DNA of 64,000 nucleotides from Microvirga sp. ACRRW (GTDB lineage: Bacteria > Pseudomonadota > Alphaproteobacteria > Rhizobiales > Beijerinckiaceae). The translations under genes were made by a program, and so were the position numbers. Numbering within the stretch: the first letter of the stretch is position 1; each line of letters opens with the position of its first letter. Shown here in pieces: positions 42,861-51,839 of this stretch. The stretch spans positions 682,001 through 746,000 of the forward strand of contig NZ_JAKRNJ010000001.1 of assembly GCF_022346925.1 (NCBI RefSeq), in the 5' to 3' direction. The notes under the pieces are model-generated. The model was not told the origin of the DNA. It did no database searches and worked only from the letters and a program-made list of their open reading frames with translations.

Positions 42861-43490
42861 CTTGATTCTCATGAGTTTGAAGAACCCTGCCGGGAAGAGT
42901 GATCGCAGCTCGACCACCTCCATTGTTCCGGTGCTTCGGGCCCAATCCTCCACTCTCGCCGCCTTGAACGAGGAACTCCAGCCAATGGCCTTGGCGAGCG
43001 GGGCCGCCATCTCCTCCAGGGCAGCGACAGGCCCCGAGGGCTGGCCCCAGTGATTGGCGAGAACGATCTCGCCGCCGGGCTTCAGCACACGGGCGAACTC
43101 CGACAGGGCCACTTCGGGCTCCGGCACAAGGGTGATGATGAACTGGGCTGTGACCGCATCGAATGTCGCGTCGGGGAAACCGAGACGGGTCACGTCCATG
43201 ACCTGCAGGCTCTTCACATGGGAAAGGCCGCGCTTGTCGACCTTCTCCTGCGCCCGGCGCAGCATGTCCTCGGAGAGATCGACCCCATAAACCTCGGCAT
43301 GCCTGGGGTAATAGCCCAGGGACAGGCCGGTGCCGACGCCGGCCTCCAGAACCTTGGGGCCGCAGGCGACAGCCGCATTCACGGCGGCCCGGGCGGCGGG
43401 CTCGGTCAGCTTGTCGTAAACCAAGTCATAGATCGGCGCCCAACGCGCATAGGCTTTGCGCATCAGGGCCGTGGTCGCTCCATCCGTCAT
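42849..43490 (-). CDS. pmtA: SAM-dependent methyltransferase, PmtA-like
   Basis: The 213-residue protein starts MTDGATTALMRKAYARWAPIYDLVYDKL and has class I methyltransferase motif I VLEAGVGTGLSLGYYP, motif Post-I YGVDLSEDML and FVIT-like AQFIITLVPEPEVAL. The pattern AYARWAPIYD ... GVGTGLSL fits the bacterial PmtA group, which methylates phosphatidylethanolamine towards phosphatidylcholine. Generic methyltransferase is the alternative. ATG 43490 replaces a long upstream opening that runs into mnmA. It lies 22 bp after mnmA on the same strand. Confidence 0.65.
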   Translation of the reverse strand: MTDGATTALMRKAYARWAPIYDLVYDKLTEPAARAAVNAAVACGPKVLEAGVGTGLSLGYYPRHAEVYGVDLSEDMLRRAQEKVDKRGLSHVKSLQVMDVTRLGFPDATFDAVTAQFIITLVPEPEVALSEFARVLKPGGEIVLANHWGQPSGPVAALEEMAAPLAKAIGWSSSFKAARVEDWARSTGTMEVVELRSLFPAGFFKLMRIKKRA

Positions 43491-43512
43491 ACAGATACCT
43501 TCAGAGGGCGCT

Positions 43513-44667
43513 TCAGGCCGCAGCGGAAGCGGCTTCGGCGACAGTGCGGGCAATGGTACCTCCGCCAAGCACTCGGGCCCGCGGAGTATCGCTCTCATAA
43601 ATGACACAGGCTTGACCGGGAGACACCCCATCTTCGGCCGATAACAGCTCGACAATAGTGTCAGTTCCTGTGGATCGTAAGATAGCCGGCCGGGGCTCGC
43701 GGGTGGAACGGACCCGCACGGCCACCTCCATCCCCTTCTCGCCCAAGGTTTCCAACGGCACATCGCCGAGCCAGTTGACGTCCGTGATGCGGATCAGCTT
43801 GGTCGCCAAGGCTTCGCGGGGCCCTACCACGACGCGAGCCTCCTTAGCGTCGAGGCGCACCACATAAAGGGGCTCCCCCACTGAGAGGCCCAAGCCCTTC
43901 CGCTGCCCCACGGTGTAATGGATGATACCCTCGTGGCGGCCGAGCACGCGGCCATCCACATGGACGATCTCGCCGCCCGCGACGGCGCCGGGCTTCAGGC
44001 GCTCGATCACATCGCTGTAGCGGCCTTGGGTGACGAAACAGATGTCCTGGCTGTCGGCCTTCTCGGCGATGGCGAGGCCGAACTGACGAGCGTAGTCGCG
44101 GGTCTTTTCCTTCGGCAGTTCCCCCAGCGGGAAGCGCAGGATGTCGAGTTGCTCGGGCGTCGTCGCATAGAGGAAATAGCTCTGGTCCCGGTCCGGATCG
44201 GCCGCACGGTGGAGGGCGCGCCGCCCATCGGGCAGACGGCGGCTTGCCACGTAATGGCCGGTGGCCAAGATATCGGCGCCGAGTTCCCTGGCGGTCTCCA
44301 GAAGATCCCGGAACTTGATGGAGCGGTTGCACTCGACGCAAGGAATCGGCGTCTCGCCGGCCAGATAGCTCTGGGTGAAGCGATCGATCACGGCCTTGCG
44401 GAAGCGCTCTTCGTAATCGAGCACGTAATGCGGAATGCCGATCGCCTCGGCCACGCGGCGGGCATCGTAGATGTCCTGGCCCGCGCAGCAGGCGCCCTTA
44501 CGGTGCGCGGCCTCGCCGTGATCGTAGAGCTGAAGCGTAATGCCGATGACGTCATAGCCCTCCTGCTTGAGAAGAGCCGCCACGACTGAGGAATCCACGC
44601 CGCCCGACATCGCAACCACGACGCGGGTCTCAGCGGGAGACTTGGGTAGATCGAGTGAGTTGAGCAT
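43513..44667 (-). CDS. mnmA: tRNA 2-thiouridine synthase MnmA
   Basis: The 384-residue enzyme has the PP-loop ATP site [15 protein letters not shown], the first catalytic cysteine in [10 protein letters not shown], and the second in [13 protein letters not shown], plus the C-terminal MnmA domains. It thiolates U34 of Lys, Glu and Gln tRNAs using sulfur from a relay such as TusA/rhodanese-type carriers. It lies upstream of the pmtA-like gene in a likely two-gene operon, divergent from sciP. Confidence 0.95.
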   Translation of the reverse strand: MLNSLDLPKSPAETRVVVAMSGGVDSSVVAALLKQEGYDVIGITLQLYDHGEAAHRKGACCAGQDIYDARRVAEAIGIPHYVLDYEERFRKAVIDRFTQSYLAGETPIPCVECNRSIKFRDLLETARELGADILATGHYVASRRLPDGRRALHRAADPDRDQSYFLYATTPEQLDILRFPLGELPKEKTRDYARQFGLAIAEKADSQDICFVTQGRYSDVIERLKPGAVAGGEIVHVDGRVLGRHEGIIHYTVGQRKGLGLSVGEPLYVVRLDAKEARVVVGPREALATKLIRITDVNWLGDVPLETLGEKGMEVAVRVRSTREPRPAILRSTGTDTIVELLSAEDGVSPGQACVIYESDTPRARVLGGGTIARTVAEAASAAA

Positions 44668-44824
44668 CGTTCCATCCAGAGGCGCCGTTCAAGGCGGCGC
44701 ACGGGAGGGGCCAAAGCCCTTCTATAGCGATGGCCGGTGAATTCTTAAAGAGAAACGTGCCGCAATAAGCCGGTGTTAACGTTTATGGCTAAGGTTAGGC
44801 GCTCTCGTAACCGCCTGGACGGGC

Positions 44825-44839
44825 TTAGGAAAACATTAA
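44825..44839. promoter_or_regulatory. CtrA-box-like site upstream of sciP
   Basis: TTAG-N7-TTAA differs from the CtrA consensus TTAA-N7-TTAA at one position and lies about 60 bp upstream of the sciP start. CtrA control of sciP is established in Caulobacter. Confidence 0.5.
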
Positions 44840-44897
44840 GCCCCACCCGTTAGGTTCGAGCCTGTCAAAGGTCGTTGAATTTTTGTGTGAGCGTATC

Positions 44898-45173
44898 ATG
44901 ACCGAACCCCACCGCCCTAGGGTCAAGTATGTCATAGGGCCCGACGGCAGTCCCCTGACGATTGCCGACCTGCCTCCTTCCAGCACTCGTCGCTGGGTCA
45001 TCCGCCGTAAGGCCGAAGTCGTTGCCGCCGTTCGTGGCGGTCTCTTAAGCCTCGAGGAAGCCTGTCAGCGCTATACGCTGACCACGGAGGAATTCCTCAG
45101 CTGGCAGCTGTCCATCGACCAACACGGCCTCGCCGGCCTGCGGACGACCCGGATTCAACAGTACCGCCAGTAA
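44898..45173 (+). CDS. sciP: SciP, CtrA inhibitor (DUF1153)
   Basis: The 91-residue protein (MTEPHRPRVKYVIGPDGSPLTIADLPPSSTRRWVIRRKAEVVAAVRGGLLSLEEACQRYTLTTEEFLSWQ...) matches the DUF1153/SciP family over its whole length, with the helix-turn-helix at residues about 40-75. In Caulobacter SciP binds CtrA at promoters and blocks transcription of CtrA targets. ATG 44898 gives the family start. ctrA itself is 3.6 kb downstream. Confidence 0.92.
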   Translation: MTEPHRPRVKYVIGPDGSPLTIADLPPSSTRRWVIRRKAEVVAAVRGGLLSLEEACQRYTLTTEEFLSWQLSIDQHGLAGLRTTRIQQYRQ

Positions 45174-45201
45174 TGCCTTAGGCTCTAACCGATCCAGGAC
45201 G

Positions 45202-45232
45202 AGGCGCTGCTTTCATGAAGCGGCGCCTTTTT
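45202..45232 (+). terminator. sciP terminator
   Basis: AGGCGCTGCTT pairs with AAGCGGCGCCT (one G-T) and is followed by a T run, 29 bp after the sciP stop. Confidence 0.85.
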
Positions 45233-45272
45233 CGTTGGACCACCCAAAATCATGCAGTCGGCAGCTCGGCTG

Positions 45273-45287
45273 TTAAGGTCTTCCTAA
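45273..45287. promoter_or_regulatory. CtrA-box-like site upstream of Fis-type gene
   Basis: TTAA-N7-CTAA is one mismatch from the CtrA consensus and lies 50 bp upstream of the Fis-type regulator's start, a normal position for a CtrA-activated promoter. Confidence 0.45.
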
Positions 45288-45336
45288 CCATAGAATGGGC
45301 ATAAATCCTTACCCTCTACATGGATAGGTACGAATC

Positions 45337-45639
45337 GTGCTCAGCGCTCAGGATATGCCGGAACAGCAGGCTCTCGCCTCATCGAATGCGGCTCTTCCGC
45401 CATCCTCCGTTGCCGATCAGACAGTCGATGCGCTTCGGCGCATCCTGGTGGGGCACACGATTGCCGATGTGGAGCGCCACCTGATCCTGGACACCCTCGC
45501 CTATTGTTTCGGCAACAGGACCCACGCGGCTCGCATCCTCGGCATCTCGATCCGCACCCTGCGCAACAAGCTGAATGAGTATATGGAAGCCGGAGTTTCC
45601 GTGCCGGAGCCGGGCCAGAAATCGGCCATCGCGGCTTAA
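45337..45639 (+). CDS. Fis-type helix-turn-helix protein
   Basis: The 100-residue protein has a C-terminal Fis-type helix-turn-helix (residues about 45-85: DVERHLILDTLAYCFGNRTHAARILGISIRTLRNKLNEY) like that at the end of NtrC-family activators such as FlbD, but without AAA+ or receiver domains. The start is GTG 45337. It could be a DNA-bending or flagellar regulator; the CtrA-like box upstream supports a cell-cycle-linked role. Confidence 0.75.
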   Translation: MLSAQDMPEQQALASSNAALPPSSVADQTVDALRRILVGHTIADVERHLILDTLAYCFGNRTHAARILGISIRTLRNKLNEYMEAGVSVPEPGQKSAIAA

Positions 45640-45666
45640 GCCCGGTTCATTCGCGATCCAAAGCGC

Positions 45667-46680
45667 CTACTGATCAGATGAAGAGAGCGGCGGTGGCGGC
45701 ACCGTGCTGCTGTCCACCACGCCTCGGGCACGCCAGGCCTGCGCCAGCCTTGCCCGCTCGAAGAGCAGCACGACCACCAGCGACATGCCGAAGGGGATCA
45801 GCAGATAGAACAGGCGGAAGATGATGAGTGCCGCAAGCACGTCCGCCTTCGGGATATCCGGCATGGCCGTGAGGAACACCAGCTCAAACACGCCAAGACC
45901 TCCCGGGGCATGGCTCACAAGAGCCGCCGAGAACGAGGCCAGGAACACGGCGAGCACCACCATGAAGCTCGGTTCGAGGTGGCTGGGAAGCACGAAATAG
46001 ATGATGCCGGCGGCCCCCAGCAACTCGAGCGGAGCGGCAATCAGCTGCCGCACCATGATGGCGGGGCGCGGATATTCGAGCTTGGCCTTACGGATCACCA
46101 GCGGTCGAAGATGCAGGATGGAGCCCACCACATACAACGCGATGAAGGCTAGAAGCAGCAGGCCCACGCCCCGGGCCGTGGCCGGATTGGTCAGCGCGGT
46201 AGGCAGCAGGTCCTCAAGGCGATGGAGGAGTGTCGGGTTGACGGTAAGCGCCACGCCGCCAAGCAGGATTGTGCCAAGTCCGAAGGTGAAGGAGCAGAGA
46301 GCAACGAGCACGGCGATCTGCGGCGCGCTCAGCCCCTTGGACGTGTAGGCCCGGTAGCGCACGACAGCGCCCGAGAAGACCGAGGCGCCGATATTGTGGG
46401 ACAAGGCATAAGTCGTGAACGACGTCACCGACACGAACAGCCACGAGATGTGACGTACGCCGAGATGGAGCAGCGCGATGCGATCATACCAGGCGAGAGC
46501 AGCATAGGCGACGAGCGTCGACAGGCCGGCCAAGGCATAACGATGGGTTGGCACCGCTGTCAGGCTGTCCCAGACATCATCCAGAGACATGCCACGCAGT
46601 TCGCGATAGAGAAGCCAGACCGAAACGACGACCGCGACAAGCCCGATGACGGGCCAGATGAACTCACGCACTTTCTTCAT
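45667..46680 (-). CDS. UPF0104 / lysylphosphatidylglycerol synthase-like membrane protein
   Basis: The 337-residue protein has about eight membrane segments beginning with VREFIWPVIGLVAVVVSVWLLYREL, and the family motifs ALSHNIGASVFSGAVVRYRAY, and FSAALVSHAPGGLGVFE. It corresponds to the flippase-like half of MprF without the catalytic synthase half. These proteins are thought to move lipids across the membrane. Start ATG 46680 gives the normal N-terminus; a longer opening upstream is not hydrophobic. Confidence 0.85.
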   Translation of the reverse strand: MKKVREFIWPVIGLVAVVVSVWLLYRELRGMSLDDVWDSLTAVPTHRYALAGLSTLVAYAALAWYDRIALLHLGVRHISWLFVSVTSFTTYALSHNIGASVFSGAVVRYRAYTSKGLSAPQIAVLVALCSFTFGLGTILLGGVALTVNPTLLHRLEDLLPTALTNPATARGVGLLLLAFIALYVVGSILHLRPLVIRKAKLEYPRPAIMVRQLIAAPLELLGAAGIIYFVLPSHLEPSFMVVLAVFLASFSAALVSHAPGGLGVFELVFLTAMPDIPKADVLAALIIFRLFYLLIPFGMSLVVVLLFERARLAQAWRARGVVDSSTVPPPPLSSSDQ

Positions 46681-46883
46681 CGAGACGGTCGCGCTCCTTG
46701 GTTCCTTCTTCTGTGCCCATAATCCGTTCGATCTGCAAGAGAAAACGGCTCCCGGCCGACCGGACATAACGTCCAATGCGGCACGCGCGCCAGGTGACCT
46801 CCAAAGGCGGTTCACGCAGAGTTGCTCTCCGCCCGAACCCGTGACACAGCGAGAGCTTGGTTGTCGGATCGAAAGGCGGGCTC

Positions 46884-47495
46884 ATGACGAAATCTCAGAC
46901 GGCGCTGAACCTCGACGGATATACGGATCTGCCACCTGGAAAGATCGCGTCCATCGTCACCTATCTGGAGATGCGCTCCCCTCCCCCATCCTCGCCGATG
47001 GAGGCTCAAGGGGATTGGTCGCTCCAGCCCCTCGGCAACGATCGCGACCGGTACAGAACTCTTTATCGCCGGATCGGCGAACCCTGGCTGTGGTTCAGCC
47101 GGGTGGTCATGCCCGACGAGGAGCTCGCCGGCATTCTCAGCAATCCGAAGGTCGAGGCCTATGCCCTGAATGACGGGCAAAACGACATCGGCCTCCTGGA
47201 ACTCGACTTCCGGTCTGGAGGAGAAGTCGAGCTGGCCTTTCTCGGCCTCGTGCCCGGGATCATCGGAAAGGGCGCCGGGCGTTTTCTCATGAGCGAGGCA
47301 ATCCGCCGGGCCTTCGCTCAACCGATCGACCGCTTCTTCGTTCATACCTGCAGCCTGGATCACCCGGCGGCGCTCGCCTTCTATATACGCTCGGGCTTCA
47401 CTCCTTATCGACGCGCTATCGAGGTGGCGGACGATCCAAGGCTCCAAGGCCTCCTGCCGCGAGAATGCGCACCCCAGGTCCCGGTGCTCGGCTGA
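46884..47495 (+). CDS. GNAT family N-acetyltransferase
   Basis: The 203-residue protein shows the GNAT acetyl-CoA site in VELAFLGLVPGIIGKGAGRFLMSEAIRRAF (residues about 120-150), and the usual final HTCSLDHPAALAFYIRSGF. ATG 46884 has AAAGGCGGG before it. The substrate is not apparent from the neighbours. A strong terminator separates it from fliJ. Confidence 0.85.
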   Translation: MTKSQTALNLDGYTDLPPGKIASIVTYLEMRSPPPSSPMEAQGDWSLQPLGNDRDRYRTLYRRIGEPWLWFSRVVMPDEELAGILSNPKVEAYALNDGQNDIGLLELDFRSGGEVELAFLGLVPGIIGKGAGRFLMSEAIRRAFAQPIDRFFVHTCSLDHPAALAFYIRSGFTPYRRAIEVADDPRLQGLLPRECAPQVPVLG

Positions 47496-47507
47496 ACCCT
47501 AAAAAGG

Positions 47508-47540
47508 AAAAGGACGCGCCGGGCTGCGGCGCGTCCTTTT
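47508..47540. terminator. Bidirectional terminator between GNAT gene and fliJ
   Basis: AAAAGGACGCGCC and GGCGCGTCCTTTT form a perfect 13-bp stem with a 7-nt loop between two convergent genes. Confidence 0.9.
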
Positions 47541-47561
47541 CAATTGCGTAGTTGAAACGGA

Positions 47562-47963
47562 TCAGGCGGTTGCGCGCATGGCGCGGACCTGACCCATCTG
47601 GCTGATGGCCGGATCCAGTGCCCGCTCGGTGGCGCGCTCCCGGTCCTCCAAGCTCTCGGCCCTCTTCAGTTCCTCGAAGGCCTCACCGAGCTCGGCCTTG
47701 GCGTCATCGAGCTGAGTGTGAAGGTTCTGAGCCGACATGCGAAGGTTGTCCCGCCGCTGGGCCGCGGCGCGAGCATAGGTCGGATAGGCGAAATGGTTCG
47801 GATCGGAGATCCCGGCCTTGTGCTCTTCCGCTGCGATTTCCCGGTCAAGGTCAGCCGCCATGCGGTCGAACTCGGCGATCATCATCTCGATCTGCGCCAC
47901 CCTCCGACGTTTCTCGTCGACTTGAAAGCGCTTGAGGCGGATGAGCGTATCCCGCGACTTCAT
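47562..47963 (-). CDS. fliJ: Flagellar export chaperone FliJ
   Basis: The 133-residue coiled-coil protein (MKSRDTLIRLKRFQVDEKRRRVAQIEMMIAEFDRMAADLDREIAAEEHKAG...) matches the FliJ type of Hyphomicrobiales. FliJ escorts export substrates to the FliI ATPase of the flagellar secretion apparatus. FliJ next to ctrA is a recurring arrangement in this order. fliI is not in the window; the gene is transcribed away from ctrA. Confidence 0.85.
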   Translation of the reverse strand: MKSRDTLIRLKRFQVDEKRRRVAQIEMMIAEFDRMAADLDREIAAEEHKAGISDPNHFAYPTYARAAAQRRDNLRMSAQNLHTQLDDAKAELGEAFEELKRAESLEDRERATERALDPAISQMGQVRAMRATA

Positions 47964-48490
47964 CTTGATTCAACTCCACACGTCGCTGTTTCAGGTACCC
48001 GCCGGATCGCTCAGTTATCCTTGAGGCATGAGACATCATCGCGCATGGAAGTTGACTCTTCCTTACCACGGCGAACGAAAAACCGTGGAAGGACAAATCA
48101 CTAGCGCCCCCGCACGGCCTTCAGGCAGGCCGCGAGGCTTGCGCCAGGCTTTCGTCAACCTTTCGTTTACCGATTTCGTTAACACTGCTGCCGTCACGCC
48201 TGCCGCATCGCAAGAGCCGCGGGCGATCGCAGACGAAATCCTTCGTTTGCAACGATTTTGGATGGCATGGCGAGGTTCCCTATGGTCACCTTGAATCCAC
48301 AGGCTGAGCGCCTTGAACGAGAGATTGGCACGCCCAAGTCGTTAAGCGCTTGCATGCATGAATCAGGGTTTGTTAACCATTCCGAACTAGCGTCACGAAT
48401 CAGTGCAAAAGGGCATCCACCGCTGGCCCGGTGGTGGATGGGTAGCCACAAGCTACACGCAAGCTCCAGGGCAAGGGCTGGGGAATAAAA
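47964..48490. promoter_or_regulatory. ctrA promoter region with GANTC methylation sites
   Basis: The 527-bp gap between fliJ and ctrA contains three GANTC sites (48293-48297, 48360-48364, 48397-48401), the target of the cell-cycle methylase CcrM, and TTAA half-sites (48342, 48373). In Caulobacter, GANTC methylation and CtrA feedback set ctrA timing. No full CtrA box is visible. I see no gene in the gap; a short frame at 48028-48294 lacks a good ribosome site. Confidence 0.5.
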
Positions 48491-49192
48491 ATGCGCATAC
48501 TTCTCATCGAAGACGACAGCGCAACTGCGCAAAGCATCGAACTGATGCTGAAGTCCGAGAACTTCAATATCTATACGACGGATCTCGGCGAAGAGGGCAT
48601 CGACCTCGGCAAGTTGTACGACTACGATATCATCCTTCTCGACCTGAACCTTCCCGACATGTCGGGTTATGAGGTTCTGCGCACGCTGCGCGTCGCGAAG
48701 GTCAAGACGCCGATCCTGATTCTCTCCGGCATGGCCGGCATCGAGGACAAGGTGAAGGGTCTCGGCTTCGGTGCCGACGACTATCTCACGAAGCCTTTCC
48801 ATAAGGACGAGATGGTCGCCCGCATTCACGCCATCGTGCGCCGCTCGAAGGGCCATGCGCAATCCGTGATTACCACCGGCGATCTTGTCGTGAACCTCGA
48901 CACCAAGACCGTCGAAGTGGGCGGCGCTCGCGTGCATCTGACCGGCAAGGAATATCAGATGCTGGAGCTGCTCTCGCTGCGCAAGGGCACCACGCTCACC
49001 AAGGAGATGTTCCTCAATCATCTCTATGGCGGGATGGACGAGCCGGAACTGAAGATCATCGACGTCTTCATCTGCAAGCTGCGCAAGAAGCTCGCCAACG
49101 CATCGCAGGGCAAGAACTACATCGAGACCGTCTGGGGCCGTGGCTACGTGCTGCGCGAGCCGAACGAGTCCGATGTGCGCGTTGCTGTTTAA
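48491..49192 (+). CDS. ctrA: Cell-cycle master response regulator CtrA
   Basis: The 233-residue protein starts [36 protein letters not shown] and is CtrA throughout: receiver (residues 1-120) with the acidic pair, the phospho-acceptor in [12 protein letters not shown] and the switch lysine in LTKPF, and an OmpR-type DNA-binding domain ([50 protein letters not shown]). Phospho-CtrA binds TTAA-N7-TTAA. The C-terminus is VRVAV, not the two-alanine degradation tag of Caulobacter. Its phosphodonor ChpT is encoded 2.6 kb away. Confidence 0.97.
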   Translation: MRILLIEDDSATAQSIELMLKSENFNIYTTDLGEEGIDLGKLYDYDIILLDLNLPDMSGYEVLRTLRVAKVKTPILILSGMAGIEDKVKGLGFGADDYLTKPFHKDEMVARIHAIVRRSKGHAQSVITTGDLVVNLDTKTVEVGGARVHLTGKEYQMLELLSLRKGTTLTKEMFLNHLYGGMDEPELKIIDVFICKLRKKLANASQGKNYIETVWGRGYVLREPNESDVRVAV

Positions 49193-49210
49193 GCGAAACA
49201 CGAACGGAAC

Positions 49211-49240
49211 AAAAAGCCCGGCCGAATGCCGGGCTTTTTT
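49211..49240. terminator. ctrA terminator
   Basis: AAAAAGCCCGGC and GCCGGGCTTTTTT form a 12-bp stem with a T run, 18 bp after the ctrA stop; it may also serve the convergent EamA gene. Confidence 0.92.
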
Positions 49241-49259
49241 ATTGAGCGTGTCACTCGCT

Positions 49260-50099
49260 TCATAAGCGCATCAGAACTACTCCGCCGGTAATCAAGGATG
49301 CAGCAGCGATGCGGCTGGGCCCAGTGCGTTCCTTCAAAAAGATGACGGCGATCAGCAACGCCATCAACACGCTTGTCTCGCGCAGGGCCGCGACGAGAGC
49401 GATGGGAGCTTTCGTGAAGGCCCAAATGGCAATCCAGTAGGATGCAAGCGACATGGTGCCCGCGATAACGCCGCTGCGCCATGCAGGCACGACCTTGATG
49501 AAAGCCTTAGGACCACGTTTCGCCAATGAATAGGCACAGGTGAAGACACCGTCGATGAGCGTGGTCACGAGAATGAAACCCGATGCGGATTCCGACAGAC
49601 GCGCACCGACACCATCGACGAGCGTGTAAGAGGCAGTGCAACCCGCTGTCACGAGCGCCAGTCCGAACGCCTTCGCCGGCATGCGCCCGTTCACTCCGCC
49701 TCTCAAAGACATGAGGCAGACGCCGAGCCCGATGGATGCAATGGCCAGCATCTTTGAGGGAGGCAGCGACTCGCCGAGCAGCGGCACGCTCGCAAGGGCC
49801 ACGATGAGAGGAGCGCTGCCTCGGGCGAGAGGGTAGACCTGGGAAAGGTCGCCATGTTCATAAGCGCTGATCAGCGACAGCTTGTAGGCCGTGTGAATGA
49901 TCGCGGAAGCCAGAATCCAGGGCCATGAGGCCATAACGGGAAACGCGAAGAACGGCAGCAGGATGAGGCTGAGCGCCATCTGAACCAGGACGATCAGCAG
50001 CAGCGAGGAAAACCGGTCGAGACCGACCTTTATCAGGGCATTCCAGCCCGCATGCATGAAGCCCGCCACGAGAATGGCGAGAAAGACGGCGGTTTCCAC
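49260..50099 (-). CDS. EamA/DMT family transporter
   Basis: The 279-residue protein has ten predicted membrane segments in the two EamA repeats (VETAVFLAILVAGFMHAGWNALIK ... and LVTAGCTASYTLVDGVGARLS ...). GTG 50099 is chosen because GGAG sits 7 nt upstream; the longer opening upstream is hydrophilic. Drug/metabolite transporters of this kind usually export metabolites; the substrate is unknown. It diverges from a LysR regulator, which may control it. Confidence 0.85.
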   Translation of the reverse strand: METAVFLAILVAGFMHAGWNALIKVGLDRFSSLLLIVLVQMALSLILLPFFAFPVMASWPWILASAIIHTAYKLSLISAYEHGDLSQVYPLARGSAPLIVALASVPLLGESLPPSKMLAIASIGLGVCLMSLRGGVNGRMPAKAFGLALVTAGCTASYTLVDGVGARLSESASGFILVTTLIDGVFTCAYSLAKRGPKAFIKVVPAWRSGVIAGTMSLASYWIAIWAFTKAPIALVAALRETSVLMALLIAVIFLKERTGPSRIAAASLITGGVVLMRL

Positions 50100-50227
50100 T
50101 TCATTCTCCTGGATCGTCCGGGCAGGCACGTGAGCATCGTGCCCATTCAAGGTCATGCACCCTTGTTTCATCGATCCAGGCGTTTGATAATCGAGATCAT
50201 CGAACGAAGATTGTGCCTTTTTCTCAC

Positions 50228-51127
50228 ATGAGCCGACGCCGCCTCCCCTCTCTGAATGCTCTTGTCGCCTTCGAGGCGGCCGCCCGGCTGGGCCGCATGA
50301 CACTGGCGGCAGAAGAACTGTTGGTTACCCACAGTGCCGTCAGCCGTCATGTGCGTCATCTGGAAGAAACGTTGGGCATACGCCTCTTCGAGGGGCCGAA
50401 GAACGCGTTGCGTCTGACGGAGGTCGGCCAGACGCTTCTGTCCCATCTGACTGTCGGGCTCGATCATCTGGAGGCTGGCGTTCGCGCGGTGGCCGACGAG
50501 GAGGACGGCACGCTCGATGTGTCATGCCCCGGCACCTTCATCATGCGCTGGCTCATTCCACGCCTTCATCGTTTTCAGAATGAGCACCCCGGCATCGAGG
50601 TGCGCCTGTCGGCTTCGTACGCGCCCATCGATTTCACGCGCGAGCGCTATGAGATCGCAATCCGCCTGACGGATTTTCCGATACCGCCGGAGGCGCCGCT
50701 CACGACGCTCTTTCCGGAATATGTCGGCCCGGTTCTCTCACCCGCACTTGCGAGCCGATTGAACCTGAAGCAGCCGCACGACTTGGAATGCGCACCGCTC
50801 CTTCACACGAGCACGCGGCGCCATGCATGGGATGATTGGGCAGCGCGAATAGGATGGCTTAGATCGTCAAACCTTCCAGGAGCCGATTACGAGCACTTCT
50901 ACTACATGCTGGAGGCAGCGACAGCGGGTCTCGGCGTTTGCATTGCGCCAGGACAACTCGTGATCGACGATCTTCAGGCGCAACGTCTCGTCGCGCCTTT
51001 CGGATTCATTCCCAGCACCATGAGTTATGTCGCCGTGCGTCGTCCCCGGAGAAACCGCAAGGCGCAGGCTTTCTGCGCCTGGCTCGCGGAAGAAGCCGCG
51101 AGGACGCTTATGCCGTCACCGACCTGA
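50228..51127 (+). CDS. LysR family regulator, GcvA-like
   Basis: The 299-residue protein has the LysR winged helix (residues 1-65, RRRLPSLNALVAFEAAARLGRMTLAAEELLVTHSAVSRHVRHLEETLGIRLFE) and a GcvA-type effector domain. ATG 50228 is preferred; GTG 50213 would add five residues. It diverges from the EamA transporter and overlaps the convergent chpT gene by 20 bp. Confidence 0.9.
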   Translation: MSRRRLPSLNALVAFEAAARLGRMTLAAEELLVTHSAVSRHVRHLEETLGIRLFEGPKNALRLTEVGQTLLSHLTVGLDHLEAGVRAVADEEDGTLDVSCPGTFIMRWLIPRLHRFQNEHPGIEVRLSASYAPIDFTRERYEIAIRLTDFPIPPEAPLTTLFPEYVGPVLSPALASRLNLKQPHDLECAPLLHTSTRRHAWDDWAARIGWLRSSNLPGADYEHFYYMLEAATAGLGVCIAPGQLVIDDLQAQRLVAPFGFIPSTMSYVAVRRPRRNRKAQAFCAWLAEEAARTLMPSPT

Positions 51128-51749
51128 TCGTGACCTCATCGCCGTCGATACTGAAGGCGATGCTCATGTTCGATTCACGGGCCACCATGCCGGCGTAATA
51201 GATCTGGATGCCATGGGCATCGACCGTGCCGGTCTCCGAATGGCCCGCGAGCAGTTCCTGCGAATGCGCCGGAATGCGGGCGTTCAGGCCCTTGGACTTG
51301 ATGGTGAACTCGCAAGCATCCGCATCGCCCGTCACCGTCACGGCAATCGCGCCGCCGCGCGGAATGGCGGTGATGGCGATCATGATCAGGTTGAGGAGCA
51401 GCTTGACTCTGTTCTTGGGAAACAGAAGGCGCGGCGAGGACCAGGAGAAGCTGATCTTGTCGTCGAGGAAGAGGCCCCGCGCCACCTGCTCCGCATCGCC
51501 CAGATCGATGGAGGCACCGGCCGAGCCTGCCGCGCCGAAGGCGAGGCGGGCGAACTGGAGGCGAGCGGAAGCCTGGCGGGCGCTCTTCTGGATCAGGTCG
51601 AGAGCGAATTCCCGCATGGAGGCATCGCTGTCGTCCTCGAGAACCTCGAGCCCGTTGACGATCGCGCCGACCGGCGAAATCACGTCGTGGCAGACGCGAG
51701 AGCAAAGAAGGGCGGCAAGGTCGAGCGAATCAAGAGAGATGGTGGCCAT
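51108..51749 (-). CDS. chpT: Histidine phosphotransferase ChpT
   Basis: The 213-residue protein begins MATISLDSLDLAALLCSRVCHDVISPVGAIVNGLEVLEDD, where CHDVISPVGAI holds the phospho-histidine, followed by a degenerate ATPase-like half. This is ChpT, which passes phosphate from CckA to CtrA and CpdR. Together with ctrA and sciP it forms a cluster of cell-cycle genes. GGAGG-type sequence lies upstream of ATG 51749. Confidence 0.9.
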   Translation of the reverse strand: MATISLDSLDLAALLCSRVCHDVISPVGAIVNGLEVLEDDSDASMREFALDLIQKSARQASARLQFARLAFGAAGSAGASIDLGDAEQVARGLFLDDKISFSWSSPRLLFPKNRVKLLLNLIMIAITAIPRGGAIAVTVTGDADACEFTIKSKGLNARIPAHSQELLAGHSETGTVDAHGIQIYYAGMVARESNMSIAFSIDGDEVTIRSVTA

Positions 51750-51839
51750 AAGGGCTCCGGAGGGACCGTAAGTTCAGCGTAGGATTCATGAAATCCTGGA
51801 TTTCGGGTTTCACGAATACAGCCAAACAGGAAAGAGAAC

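Noticed and set aside
42379..43053. Plus-strand frame opposite the small conserved protein and pmtA-like gene
   Set aside because: It lies opposite two well-supported minus-strand genes and has no recognisable domain.
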